A stretch of DNA of 64,000 bases, from assembly GCF_964355755.1 (NCBI RefSeq), contig NC_092673.1, positions 3,601,001-3,665,000 on the forward strand. Reading direction: 5' to 3'. Shown one piece after another: positions 26,173 to 38,112 of this stretch. Position 1 is the first letter of the stretch, and every line of letters starts with the position of its first letter. The position numbers were made by a program, and so were the translations under genes. Origin of the DNA: Antedon mediterranea (Eukaryota > Echinodermata > Crinoidea > Comatulida > Antedonidae). The notes beneath the pieces are model-generated. The model worked only from the letters and a program-made list of their open reading frames with translations. It was not told the origin of the DNA and did not search any database.

Positions 26173-26752
26173 TAGATATTAGATACAAAATAAAAAGGTC
26201 GAATCGATTATTCCTACTGAACTATAAATATAAAAGATATTGATTGAAGTAAGAAGTACCGGCAAGGAACTGAGACATAATGGAGACACACTTTTCTTTT
26301 TCCCCCATTGGATTTATGTGTTTTTTGTATAGCGCCGCCAGTAAATACACTTTGTGCAGTACTGAGCGCTATAATATTAATTTAATATGGAATTTAATAC
26401 ATAACATTAAATAAGGCATACTTATCAAAAATGTTGTTTATCGTTTTAACACAGATTTAAAACGAATAATGTTACGTTGTTTAAAATCTTGCATTAGGAA
26501 TATCGCAGTGAGATGTCGACATTTAGTTAAAGTTATTTCAAAAATAGTTGCTTTGGATTTAAACCTCATTGATTGAAACGGTTTCCAAATATTTGGTTAA
26601 GTAAATGTATTAAATGATCACGTATTATCTAGCTATCCATAACAGCGTGTTTATAACTCATTTTAAATCGACGTGCCATTCTTTAAATATGTTTGTCTGA
26701 AATGGAATATTAAAAAAAAGCGAAACGAATTTGATTTAAAGTTTGGATATTA

Positions 26753-26907
26753 AAGCTCTGTCTACACTATCAAACTTTATGAAAAAATGTGATGGTGCCC
26801 ATATATGGTCGAGGATGTCATATCACTTATACCATATTTAGGCATATCACTACGATATTTAAGCATATCACTACCATTAGACTACTGTACTACTGTAGAC
26901 AGAGCTT
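26753..26907 (-). mobile_element. MITE-A copy, complete, TA flanks
   Basis: AAGCTCTGTCTACACTATC followed by AAACTTTATG at the left, GTAGACAGAGCTT at the right, and TA on both sides (26751-26752 and 26908-26909). Internal CATATCACTACCAT-type repeats run in the opposite orientation to most copies, so I place it on -. The right inverted repeat is partly degraded. Confidence 0.8.
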
Positions 26908-27124
26908 TACTCGATTCTCTGTACTGTATCTCCACATATGATATTATGTGTCCAGTATCATAGGCAAATACAGTAATACAGTGTCTGTGGTAAGAAGCTA
27001 TGATACAGGCCTTCTGATCCATTTTTTAAAAATCATTTATTTCATACAGTCTAAACAACAGCAATTAACTCGTCAATTACACGATCTAATATCGCATGTC
27101 TCACTTTCAAACTGTACAGGATCC

Positions 27125-27255
27125 AATATCGCATGAAACTGTGTGGCCAATGGTAGTGATGCTCAAATATGGTGGTGAAATGACATCACCATTTCCATAT
27201 ATGGACACACCAAATTAGTTTGTCACATAAAGTTTGATAGTGTAGACAGAAGTTT
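27125..27255 (+). mobile_element. MITE-A copy, 5'-truncated
   Basis: Internal CTCAAATATGGTGGTGAAATG, GACATCACCATTTCCATATATGG and the right terminal sequence TTTGATAGTGTAGACAGAAG. Confidence 0.7.
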
Positions 27256-27729
27256 GAGAGACTTGGAAATAGGTCAAAGAATATTTAGTCTTTATTTTGT
27301 TCGTTTTACTTCCAAAAAAAAAAAGTACAAGAAACAACAAAATGAACGTAGCATCATTCAACGTTAATTGAAGAACATCTATTTCAACAAAAATCAAGAT
27401 ATGTCATCTAAATGATAATTACGTATAATAGTGAATGCCTGTGATTATTACTTGCATTATAAAAATGCGAAATGATTTGTTTAAAGTTAATTTTTCATCT
27501 CATCTTTACATGCAATTTATGTAACTCAGTTGATGGCAATAAACGGTATAATGGCCATGACAATGCGATGAGTGATAATGACCATAACAACACGAGCGCG
27601 CAATTAAATCGGCGGATAATTGAAGGGGTCATCCAATGGCCGTGTATTCTAACATCGTCAAATAGATACTCCTTATTTATTTAACAGCATAATGGCAAAG
27701 ACAATATTAAGTAATGTGTACGTTAAAGG

Positions 27730-27870
27730 GGCTCTCCGGAGACGATTTGTATTAATTAATAATAATAATTAAAGATGTATTATCAGCAAAACCATGAAAA
27801 ATAAAGAGTTATAAAATCAGATTTGAATAAGCAATTTTGTAGTTTTAATGAAGTTAAACGAATATAAACA
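27730..27870 (+). mobile_element. MITE-D dispersed repeat copy
   Basis: GATGTATTATCAGCAAAACC, ATGAAAAATAAAGAGTTATAA, AATCAGATTTGAATAAGC and GTTTTAATGAAGTTAAAC match the order of motifs in the copies at 44440 (+) and 11236 (-). Preceded by GGGGCTCTCCGGAGACG. Confidence 0.45.
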
Positions 27871-30800
27871 ATTGATTTTAGAGTATAGCGCTAAACATCA
27901 GACTTACTTAATTTCTACGAATTGGTTTATTCTTTATTTGATTTCAGTGTGTATTTCTAAATTTTTGTTCAGAAGTGTCAAAATTAAATGGTGTTTAGGC
28001 CTAAGTTAAATAGACAAATTCATAAATCATTCATTATACGAAATTCGGTATTAAATCTGGAATGTCAAACAAATAGTAGTTTGCCTTTTAAAACTAATTA
28101 TATAGTTTTCAATTTAATGTCTATTTTTAAATATTCGTTATGTAACTCATAATAGAAAACGCCACCACTCGACCAGATATATCGAATGTGCTTTGTAATT
28201 ATTTTATTTATTCTACTCACTAGCAATTCACAAACAGGACTGAGAATAAAAAGAAAACATCTCTCGACATTTCCCTCTTCTGTTTAAATATCAGCTTTAT
28301 CGAAAGTCATACATTATTGATTATAGGCCTATTCTATCATTTAAACTCACGGATGAAAGTCATATAAATCCACATGCGCATTCAATAAACAAAAAATGAA
28401 TCGTATAACTTAATTGCCTTGCTTAGAATAATCGGATATTATTATATAAAACTATATTTTTATCTTATCGCTATAATATACGGCAATCAATCCCGTTGAC
28501 CAAAAATATCAATAAAGTTAACCATGAAATCTTCAATAATAAAATACATAATGTAAAGGAATCATTTTGTTTTCAAAAAGCGAAATTGTATAACATGTCC
28601 TAGTTTTTAATACAGATGTCATTTTTAAAAGTTGGTTTTAAATGCCAAAGAATGGTTATTAAATCAAATTCCAATGTTTGTAAAACGAGTAATGTATAAT
28701 TGTATATATACACGAGTACAAAGTGTGTCCAAAATAAGACTGTATTGTATAAGATTGTATTTATTATTTAAATAGGCCTAAAATGCATAATATAAATATA
28801 TTTCGTTGTCTATTTGTATATAAAAAATATTTATCTATGTTGCAACTTTACTCGAAAAAGCCTATGCGAATACGTTGGCGATAACTATAACTAATATATT
28901 TGGTAGTGACGTCACAAGACACAAAGTTGACGCGCGCGTGCCATTTTTATCAATCTTTGCACACGCGCGCCTAATGTTTGCTATGATATGAAGAAATACC
29001 AAGAGATGTATAACAGATAGAAAGAATTGACACATACAGACAAACGTTCTCTCTACTTACAAACAACATTACCAATTTAAAACTTGATTTAAATTGCCAA
29101 GAGGTTATGAGTGCAACCTGAATTAAAAGAAGTGATTATAACTTCGCACATACTAAACCATGCTTGCATTTTAAGCTAAAAAGTAAAGTTTTAGTAACGA
29201 GAAAAATCACCGCTTCGCCAAAATGATTATTTACATTATAACCACTATTGTGACTATTAAAGAATGTTCCTTTAATATCGGTTACTGTTACTGAATGAGG
29301 CACAGGAGAACAACGAAAATGAGTGTATTTTACTGGCGGCGGTGGCGTTCAATCAGCGTGTGTACAGATTGTGAATGATTCCATGAAATTCTTATTATTC
29401 AACAAATATTATTGAATGCGATAGGCATAATGAATATCAATATGTCAATAAAGGATAATCGCTAGCGTTTATGGATTTCTTACTTTACAACTTGATAGAT
29501 ATCATTATTTAGAATATTTTATATTATAATTTCAGTACAAAAATTACTGTGATTATATCTTATAGACTTTGGAAAAGTTTACCATAAAAATTACAAATGA
29601 CTAAAACCTTGGCATTTCATTTGTTCGTTTGTTTAAGCGTCATATTTATTTATCTGTACTTGCTTCTAGACTCCCTCTCTTAATGATTTGTACGATTTTA
29701 GTTAAGAAACACATTTTTTTCATTTAAAAAAACGCCGTATAAAAGAAACCTGTATATCGGATCAATTTGGATAGATAAACTAAAAAATAAGTTGAAAAAA
29801 AAAACGTTTGAATAAAACAAAAGTAGTTACAGCCATCATGATCGCACAAAGAAGTGAAGTTGAAGTTCAACAAAAACACGTTTATAATCTTTCGCTGTCA
29901 AGTGCACAAACTATGTATTTTTTTATTAAAATTTAATCATCGAATATTCTAATTGAACGGAAATAGTATTATATTTATCTTTACATATCTCTGCTCTTTG
30001 CACTCAAAGGTTTAGTGCGCGACATTTCGTCCGCAATATTTCATAAATAATTGCCGCCATTTTCGACTATTATTTCTTGCGCTTGGATTTTTATTCTATA
30101 TACGCCACCCTTTTAATATACGAAATGAAACGAAAACCTTTTAAAATAGTAAGCCAAAACACTAAAGAGATATATTTCTTGTGCGTAAATACTATCATAA
30201 CTCATATAAATATCTCCAACATACTCTGCAAGGATTATATAGGCTGTGATTCTCTACAGTAAACATTCTGCAAGATAAACAATGAATATGCCGTGTGGTG
30301 CTGCTTGAGACATTATATCGCGCTTAAGTCTGAATGCTATATATATAATATTGTTTGTGTTTTATGAGTTTGTAACCTTATAACTCTTTTTCTTTGTTTT
30401 TTTACATCATAGAATGGAAACAACACTACCGACATCTTTGAAACAAAGTTACACAAAGAAAAAATATAAGTAGAAATATAAATTCTATCAGAAATGGAAA
30501 ATGGAAAAGTATACCAACAATAGGATGAAAATGATAATATGCAATTGAGACAAGAAATTAGATATTGGTAAATAAAAAGTACAACAATATTTCATATCGT
30601 AAACAGTTCATCTTCTCTTGCTATATTTTTTTATAACAACAACTGAATTATTTTTTTTCTTCTTTTAAATAGGTCTACTGTTTTTCCAAGACAAATGCAT
30701 CGTATTTTGTTTTTTTTTTGTGCCTACAACGAATATAGGTCTGTAGCTATTAAAAGTTGAATGCAAAATATAATTCATTTTTATGAAATAATTACAGTTA

Positions 30801-30974
30801 TTCGTGATAGTCGTTGGAATGAGGATAATTCATTACTCATTTCCATCACAAAACTCGAATGCTTTTTCTTAAAATATAATTGTATAAAAGTCAATAAATC
30901 ATTGACATAGAATTACAGGGCAATATGTATTGACGAGTTAATTATAGAGAATGGTGAATGGCATAAGAGGTATA

Positions 30975-31122
30975 AAGCTCTGTCTACACTATCAAACTAA
31001 TTTTACAAAACAAATGTGATAAGCTCAAATATAGTAGTGATATACACAAATATGACAGTTCTATGGCGTCATCATATCCATGGGCACATCAAAGTTTTTT
31101 TTCATATAGTGGTAGACATAGC
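30975..31122 (+). mobile_element. MITE-A copy, right end degraded
   Basis: TA followed by AAGCTCTGTCTACACTATC and AAACTAATTTTAC at the left. Internal CTCAAATATAGTAGTGATAT. The right terminus is reduced to GTGGTAGACATAGC. Confidence 0.75.
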
Positions 31123-31189
31123 GTGAGGTATAAGCTTAGAATAAGTTTAACCAATACGAAGTATTTTGAGTTTTTGCTAACTTAACAAC

Positions 31190-31575
31190 ATCGTGTCCAA
31201 AAAAACTTTCTCCACTCAATCATTGAATCAACCATTTTGCTACAATGATTAGTGTTACCAATTGAATGTTCCAATCTTCAAAACCTCTATAAATAATGTT
31301 GTGTGTGGTCGACGAAAATGTTGGGTTATTTTAACATCTAATAAACAGACTTTCTCCTTTTGATCATCACCATCCATCGAATCAACCATACCTTTATCAG
31401 GAAAATGACAGTGGCATTCGTGTGTACCGGTTCATCCAAGACGAATACAAGAAATTATGTTAAAATCTGGAATTATTGTTGTATCATTATCGCTTTTGAT
31501 TGCCTTTGGTTGATCCTAACTTCACACCAAAACTTCAAACCACATATAAATAATGTTTGTATGATGGCATTGGAA
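31190..31575. repeat. imperfect direct repeat, about 150-230 bp units
   Basis: ACTTTCTCC, then ATCGAATCAACCAT or ATTGAATCAACCATT, then CTTCAAA-CC-C-TATAAATAATGTT recur in the same order in 31209-31300 and 31351-31556. They suggest a diverged duplication. Confidence 0.45.
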
Positions 31576-31712
31576 TATAGAGTTGTGTTTACGACGGTAG
31601 CACACCAATGACACTGCACCACAAATGATGGATCAGAAGTGCTTTATAAATCCTGTATGCATCTTTTATATGCTTTTCCCATTTACATCAGTATTATTAT
31701 TTAGTTGGTATA

Positions 31713-32062
31713 CTTCTTCAAACTTTCAATCTATTAATCTAACTTGCTGTAACATTGTTAACTTATATCATTTTTGTATGTTTTTATTTTCCCTTATATC
31801 CTACTTACTTTATCTCAAGTTCTAAAATGTTCTGAAACGTGTAGAAAGTTGATTATAAATTGATTTTTAGCATTTTTAACTTTAAAAGCGCACGTACGCG
31901 CGAAAATACCAATGTTCAAAATGTTGCTCATGATATAGGAAGATGACCCTTGACATGTAGCATACGTGTGTCCAACTTTCAATCTATTAATCTAACTTGC
32001 TGTAATATTTTAAACTTACATTATTCCTTATTTTTACTTTAGCCTACTTACTTTATGTAAAA
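31713..32062. repeat. direct duplication of an about 100-bp segment
   Basis: AACTTTCAATCTATTAATCT then AACTTGCTGTAA(C/T)ATT recur at about 31720 and 31974, and both continue to a CCTACTTACTTTAT block. The copies are about 254 bp apart. Confidence 0.7.
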
Positions 32063-32216
32063 GTTTATGCAAGTACTACATCTAAATTACTTTTATTGCT
32101 GCCATTATTATTATTTATTATTTATCTTAGTCTGGACGACAATCAATAACGTTATTTTTATCATTGATAAATGATATCATGTGGCGTTATAAGCATTACC
32201 CAAGGAAGAAGCATCG

Positions 32217-32226
32217 TTTATAAAAA
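32217..32226 (+). promoter_or_regulatory. TATA-box candidate upstream of the 32281 ORF
   Basis: TTTATAAAAA, followed about 30 bp later by a plausible start region and 55-64 bp later by the ATG at 32281. A good match to a metazoan TATA box, but TATA-like strings are frequent in this AT-rich DNA. Confidence 0.3.
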
Positions 32227-32280
32227 CCACGCCGGCTTTTAACACAAGCCTATTAAAACAAACTTAGTACTTGGCGCGAA

Positions 32281-32442
32281 ATGAAAGAGAAAGAACCGCG
32301 AAAAAAATCACTCAAGAGAAATGTTGGCGCCACCTTTGAGATACAACGCAACCCAGTTTTGTGCATCTTCATGTTATTATTCTTTTCATGTACAATACCC
32401 GCTCGTCCCCTAAAGCTACAGATTCACGGAAGCATTATTAGC
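32281..32442 (+). CDS. possible first coding exon with signal sequence
   Basis: From ATG 32281 the frame reads a strongly basic N-terminus (MKEKEPRKKSLKRNVGATFE), then a hydrophobic stretch VLCIFMLLFFSCTIPA (about residues 27-42), then polar residues to ISG before a possible donor GCG|GTATGA at about 32442. The arrangement resembles a signal peptide or signal anchor with a long n-region. Composition is coding-like and a TATA candidate lies 55-64 bp upstream. No downstream exon that continues the protein is recognisable, and I do not recognise the family, so it may be a chance ORF of 77 codons ending at 32514. Confidence 0.25.
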
Positions 32443-34197
32443 GGTATGATTTTATTTATGATGAAATTAATGTGTTTTACCCTCATAATTTTTTTATTGT
32501 TAAATAGTTTTTGACAAGCAATGTTTTACATTATGATTTATAGCTTTTAATCGATTGGGTTATTTGATATTGATTTATATTGATTGATTTGTATTGATGA
32601 TTGTAAAATTCGCGCTTAGAAAACTAATCCAAATGAAACAATAATGATAAACATAATACATACATTATCATAATGGACCGGAGTAAGTACCTAAACATTT
32701 TGTTTCGAAATAATTTTTAATTTAATATAAATAGGTCTACATTTTTTTTATATCACATTTACAAATTTGTCATGAATTTGTTGTTTATAAAATATTCGAT
32801 TCGGAAGGTTTTAAAAAGATCCGTTTTGAAACAACTTTACGACATAAGAACGTCGACCATTATTTACGATAGGAGACGCAAGTAAATGTATTTATTATCC
32901 CAATTTTACATATAATTATCCATAGACGTTTATTGTTTTATATTATTATTTATGATATCATATAAAATACATTAAAACCCCTCTGTCGATAATAGGTTAC
33001 ATAAATAATATCGCCATTCCTTTGTATATCGAGGAAATTGTTAAAAAATTATATTTTTAGACAAAGGAAATTAATAGTGATACGATTAAATACGATTCAT
33101 TTTATTATCGATATTAAATTAAGATATTGTTTAAAGATTGTAGAGAACGTATAATAATCCCACGCAATAGTATCTTTTGGAAATGCGATTTATAGTTAAA
33201 TACGGTACACATTTTGTCACAATTTAATAAGTTGAATTGAATTTATTAAAATGAATGTTTATTATCTAATTACTAAATTTGCACATTAACTAACTTAGCA
33301 ATAATTAATATCATTTATTTGAATTTTAAAAATTGATTAAAACTAAAAAAATGGCCCATGATGACCTTGTAATTGTAGTTTTAAATAATTTGTCGATCTT
33401 ATAACAACTAAAGATTGGTTGAATAACAACAAAAAATATAAATCGGCGCATGTTCTTTTCTATATTATTATTAAGGCATTATCAGAGCTTATTCATGAAT
33501 TCCATATTTAGAATAAAAAAATTAGATTTAAAAAACACGATTCATGCTTTCATGATGTGAACGAAATATTGGGATGTATTTTATTAGCTGATTATTAATA
33601 TGCATAATGTTCATATAGAATGAAAATATATAACCAAACTACAGTTATATAGTTAACCTCTCCGTTCATGTCTAATCGAGCTTATCAATTGCCGGAGGAG
33701 GCACGGCGCGGAATATGGTGCATATTTATTACTAATACAAAATTTAATTTTCTTAAATTAATAATGATATCAATAAAACGCTTCTTCAATTATATATTGA
33801 TTCTTAAAATATTAATTTATAATATTAAAATATTATACAAAATCAGAGTATAATCACTGTGAAAAAGAGAATACCAATTATTGAAAATAAAAATGAATAT
33901 ATCATTGATATTGTCGATATCGTCAACTACAGCATTAAATAGACGCAAACGTTGACACGCGCGTATATATTGATAATTATATCACGCTGTAGTGGATAAA
34001 TAGTAATAATTACATTTGGGACGGGAAGTGTAATACCAATACATACATTTCCAATAATGTACACTCATAAAAACTTGAGTAAGGAATTGAGTAATATTAA
34101 AAATACCATAATCAGTTAGTACTATGTTGTGTCTTGAAGGAGGTGTACAATGTACCACCAAAAACCAAATTAGGTTCATGTAGGCCTATACGAATAA

Positions 34198-34330
34198 CAA
34201 GAAGAGTAACCCTTCGGGCCTTAACAGTACAGGGGTAAAGCCGTTAAAAGTGCACCAGCCTCTGGTGCTGTCATTATCGAGGCTAAATGTAACTCGGGCT
34301 AGACCTGATGATAACTTGATGAAAGAACCT
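34198..34330. mobile_element. unassigned TE-like fragment
   Basis: An abruptly less AT-rich block (GAGTAACCCTTCGGGCC, then AAAGCCGTTAAAAGTGCACC, then AACTCGGGCTAGACCTGATG) with sharp composition edges in AT-rich DNA. No ORF or terminal repeats seen. It resembles a fragment of a retroelement untranslated region, but this is a guess. Confidence 0.25.
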
Positions 34331-35224
34331 GTAATCAAAAGATTAAAATGCTTTAAAACGCTATACGATGAAACTGAAGTATTTTAATTGTGGACTTATT
34401 TATGAAGCAGTAGTTATTAACAAAAGTTTTATTAGAAAAACACGAATGATTTCGACAGGTGAAATCGAAAGCACTTGGTGTTGTTAACAGGCCTGACCCT
34501 GTGGCCAACAGTTTCCGAATTAATTTGATAAGGGGTAATGTTTTAATTCTCACTGTATGCCGAATTCGGTTACAGAATCGTTCAACATTAATTTATTACT
34601 GTATAAGAGAGGGCATAGCTTTGATTAATAAATAGAATAGCGCCCTCTATATATATGTAATGAAGTTAAGTTTTGAGAGGGGTTGAATAATGCCATTAGA
34701 ATAACGATTTCGAAGTAGGCCTGCGTTATAAACCAAATGTTTTTTATTATCTAATACATGAAGTGTATTATTATACATTTTGGTAAGAATTTTAAAAATT
34801 ATGGTATTTAGTCATATGGGATGCGTCACATAATGATGACGATGACTTTCTAACTAATATCTTTGGTGATGGGTGTGATGATGTGAGGGCCTGTTATGTG
34901 ATGTGAGTGGTAAGATGAAATATAAATTGATATATTCTTTCTTGACTTAACTATGATAATGGGGGTTTGTGATGTAAGTTCCCTTATTCTCGTTACTTCT
35001 ACTATATTACAGTATTTTCATTGGTTTTATTCTCACGATTTTTAAACTCATTATACATATTGATAGAGGGCGGACTAACAAAAAATGAAGTCCTCACTCA
35101 GTCTTTCCAATTAAATTTAGGCTTCGAAAAGAAGGTTAAACAAGAAATATTTCTTACAAAAAAACGCTGCTCGCTTATTGAAAAATATTTTTTATTTCAA
35201 ATGTTTTTGAATTTGTCATTTTAT

Positions 35225-35400
35225 TGTCACATAATAGTTATTTTACCTGAAAAAATGTAATTTAAAGCAACAAATACTTAAATTGTCTGTCAGACAATGG
35301 TTTTGGGGTTTCTTTTCTCTTTTTATATGTGAATAAATATTATTTTTTTGTTACAGAAGTAAATACTCAATTTCTGTCACTTTAGTTAATTTCATTGCTA
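35225..35400 (-). mobile_element. MITE-D related fragment
   Basis: TGTCACATAATAGTTATTTT, ACCTGAAAAAATGTAATTTA, AAGCAA and CAATGGTTTTGG share order and sequence with the copy starting at 11236 (ACCTGAAAAATGTAATTTAA, AGCAATGGTTTTTGG). Confidence 0.45.
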
Positions 35401-35766
35401 AGGTCAAGTCTGGGGTCACTTCATCACCCTAGATATTTCAAGTATGAGGTATCCTATTACAAACACAAACTTTAATGGACTGAACTCGATAATAATTCAA
35501 TGAATATCTGACAGTAAATTACAGTCAAAAGTATGTCATAATAGACTCTTTTCCCAGGAGTTTTTTGGGTCTACAGTAGCAGCTGAAAATCTATAAATTA
35601 TAGTGGAGTTTCCATTTTCGCAAAACTGTCGTCCTTAGAACTATAACTGCTGCTTGCTTTAGCTTCTGATTAAGTAGTCCTAATGGGACGTCGTAGCGGG
35701 CTAGAGCAGCAGCAGCGTGAAAAGTTGCTAAAGCATTTTTTAGTACCATATTTGTTCGATCAGGAG

Positions 35767-36146
35767 GGTTTAGGGGAGGTTATTCAATTCGCGGTGAATG
35801 GATTTATTCGGGTGTATGAGGTGTTTATTGTTTTTGGGTGAATATGTATCACATGTATAATCAAATAAATACCCCTAGATATGAAAAAAATACAAAACAA
35901 TTAAAATATCGAGAAGTGATCATAAAACAGTAAAAATGGTATGAAAATGCTTGATAAATTGTAGATCAACAAATCAATGAATTCTACTACAAATAGAAAT
36001 GTGCTGTATATTGTATAAATATTCATGTTATTATTAGAGGAAATAAATAAAAACAGGCGTTTATTCCATATTTCAAATGTGGGAGGGGGTGTGAGAGGAG
36101 GGTTATTCAATGCGAGCCGTTTATTCGAATAAATACGATAATACAA
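35767..36146. mobile_element. TE-like segment with repeated GGTTATTCAA blocks
   Basis: GGAGGTTATTCAATTCGCGG, GGATTTATTCGGGTG near 35775-35815 and GGAGGGTTATTCAATGCGAG, CGTTTATTCGAATAAATACG near 36095-36130 are direct repeats enclosing an AT-rich core. No coding capacity. Confidence 0.4.
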
Positions 36147-37129
36147 TAATTTAATATTTGGACTTTAAAAGAAATGAAATCATCAATTCTAAAAACACAG
36201 TAGTAATGTTGATAATAATTGTTATAGGCCTATCGCAAATTCGAACTATTGTCAGTTTGCTTCCTTGTGTGTGTCTATATATGCCATTTGAGCAAACCGG
36301 AATATAAACTTTATTTATCAAATAGATCTGCACTTTGGTCGCACGCACCTAAATCGTAAATATTTATAGGGATAGCAATAATAACAATAACAATATGCCA
36401 TAGGCCCATGTTTTATTATGACTGTTGTAATAGTATAGTCGAGTTGCGAGGGAATTCTCAGTCAATAAAATCAATATCTAAGAAGAAAATGACGTCATCA
36501 CATCACGACCTGGTCATTGTGTAAACTTCCGACAAAACAATTCATGATCGGACGTTTTTCATTTCTTGACCAGACGTAGATCACGTCCTGAGGTCTGCTT
36601 TCCTAGAATTCAAAGTCTTGGGACCATATCACAGTTGGCTATACTTAAAGATTCGGACAAACATTTGGCATGACTATGTCAGAAAAATCATAAAGGAAAA
36701 TTTAGATTTCGAATTAATCACTATACTAACATAAATTTATTTATAAAGAACCCCGTAATAATCGACGCACTCACTACATAAATCCTAGCCTAGACATTTT
36801 TTTTTTAAATAATTTTCCTCCGAATGTTTCAAATAGACATAGGAAAGCCCGAGGCCTATATGCTATTTATACTTTTTAAAATTATATTAAATGTTATATA
36901 ATTCCAAAAGTCTTCAAAAGGTAATTGTTTTTATTTTGTAATTTTGAATTCAATAAATCAAATCAAAACTGATTCCATGGAGTAAAGAATATAATAGAAT
37001 TGTGACATAATAAAAATTGCAATGAACTTGTTATTTAAAAAATCTTATAACAATAGAAAAAACAATAATATGATCGATTATTGTTCTATCTATTTATTAT
37101 GTAAATTACGTTGTTGCCATGGGTCGTCG

Positions 37130-37322
37130 GGTGTGTTCCCTATTGAAATCTGAAATTTCCCACAATCCCCTGTTTATTGTCTGTGTGGTATCAGAAACAG
37201 CAACAACGTCGTCGAAGGAAAAACATAAAATGACTCACATCCGTTAAGAAACCAGTCATATTTTTTGTGATTTCAACAATATTTTGAGTAAAACAAGTGT
37301 GTTATAGGAACAAGTATACATA
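37130..37322 (+). promoter_or_regulatory. 5' flank / 5' UTR of CK1-alpha
   Basis: A non-repetitive, less AT-rich stretch directly before the start codon. It includes GTTGCCATGG (half of an RFX-type X-box or a YY1-like GCCAT) and TTTCCCACAATCCC (similar to ZNF143/THAP11-type elements of housekeeping promoters). No TATA box at a sensible distance, which suits a ubiquitously expressed kinase gene. The motif assignments are by eye. Confidence 0.35.
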
Positions 37323-37442
37323 ATGTCTAGTGCGGGTACGACGAAAGAGTTTATTGTAGGAGGAAAATACCGTTTAGTTCGAAAAATTGGAAGTGGGTCG
37401 TTCGGCGACATCTACTTGGGCATCAATATCACAAATGGAGAG
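37323..37442 (+). CDS. CSNK1A1: casein kinase I alpha, exon 1
   Basis: Residues 1-40 of a 335-aa CK1-alpha (human short isoform: 337 aa). The kinase phosphorylates Ser/Thr in primed or acidic contexts; known substrates include beta-catenin Ser45 in the Wnt destruction complex and Ci/Gli in Hedgehog signalling. This exon carries the glycine-rich ATP loop [10 protein letters not shown] (22-31) and the family string [12 protein letters not shown]. The ATG is the first after an in-frame TAG at 37305. It ends GGAGAG|GTAGGC, phase 0. With seven sequential exons in consistent phase and no lesion, the gene appears intact; it spans 15.2 kb of coding plus introns. Confidence 0.97.
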
Positions 37443-38005
37443 GTAGGCCTAGGCTAGTGTGTTTTCGCCTGTGTGTTTCTATTCTGTACTAGCCTAGCCT
37501 TAATGGTAGGCCAACAATTAGGAGTTTGTTCAATGACTGGAGTTAGTATGAGAGTGTGTTGTCAGGCCGAAATGTTGTGAAATTTAAGGCCTAGAGTATG
37601 AGTGAGGCTTAACGTTTCTCCTAGATAAATTATAATCTTAATATTTAATAATAATAGAATGAATGTTGTTTTCTTTTCTCTATATAGGCCTAGGCCTATA
37701 ATGTTAGTTAGGCCTCCTGGCTTAGCCTTGAGAGGCCTGACTGTAGACTAAGAAAACCTAGGCCTAGCCTAGTAGTAGTAGTAGGTCTTTTAACTCACTG
37801 AGTCGATATTAAAGTTTGATACATACATGATATTTGTAGTTTATTTCAATGATAATGTATAAAAAGGGGAATTTTTCTACGACATCGTATAAGTATTCCA
37901 GTTTATTCCAGGTAAAGATTTGAATCAAATTCTGAATACTACAAATTCAATCATCAGAATGTGTAATGAATAAATAATATTTCATAATTTTGAATTTGTT
38001 TTCAG
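37443..38005 (+). other. CK1-alpha intron 1
   Basis: GT-AG, phase 0, 563 nt. Rich in AGGCCT/TAGGCCTA palindromes around 37680-37770. No repeat family recognised. Confidence 0.8.
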
Positions 38006-38112
38006 GAAATTGCAGTAAAGTTAGAATCACATAAAGCAAGACACCCACAATTATTATATGAAAGTAAACTATATAAAATATTACAAGGAGGACCAGGAAT
38101 CCCACATATAAG
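38006..38112 (+). CDS. CSNK1A1: casein kinase I alpha, exon 2
   Basis: Residues 41-75 plus two bases: [20 protein letters not shown] then [16 protein letters not shown]. It contains the ATP-anchoring lysine K45 (EIAVKLE) and the alpha-C glutamate (LLYES). Acceptor TTTTCAG|GAA, donor ATAAG|GTACAG in phase 2; the split Arg codon is completed by the first base of exon 3. Confidence 0.97.

Larger units (their letters stand above)
18949..37130. other. intergenic span between Nkx6 and CK1-alpha
   Basis: About 18 kb with no confidently recognisable gene. It holds MITE-A copies, a decaying 130-bp tandem repeat, a dimeric 40-bp repeat, less AT-rich islands (24120-24270, 24600-25280, 27540-27740) that could be regulatory, a candidate first exon at 32281 and TE-like segments at 34198-34330 and 35767-36146. 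Confidence 0.7.

Noticed and set aside
33660-33716. Less AT-rich stretch reading MSNRAYQLPEEARRGIW
   Set aside because: Weak acceptor, no recognisable family and no linkage to the candidate exon at 32281.
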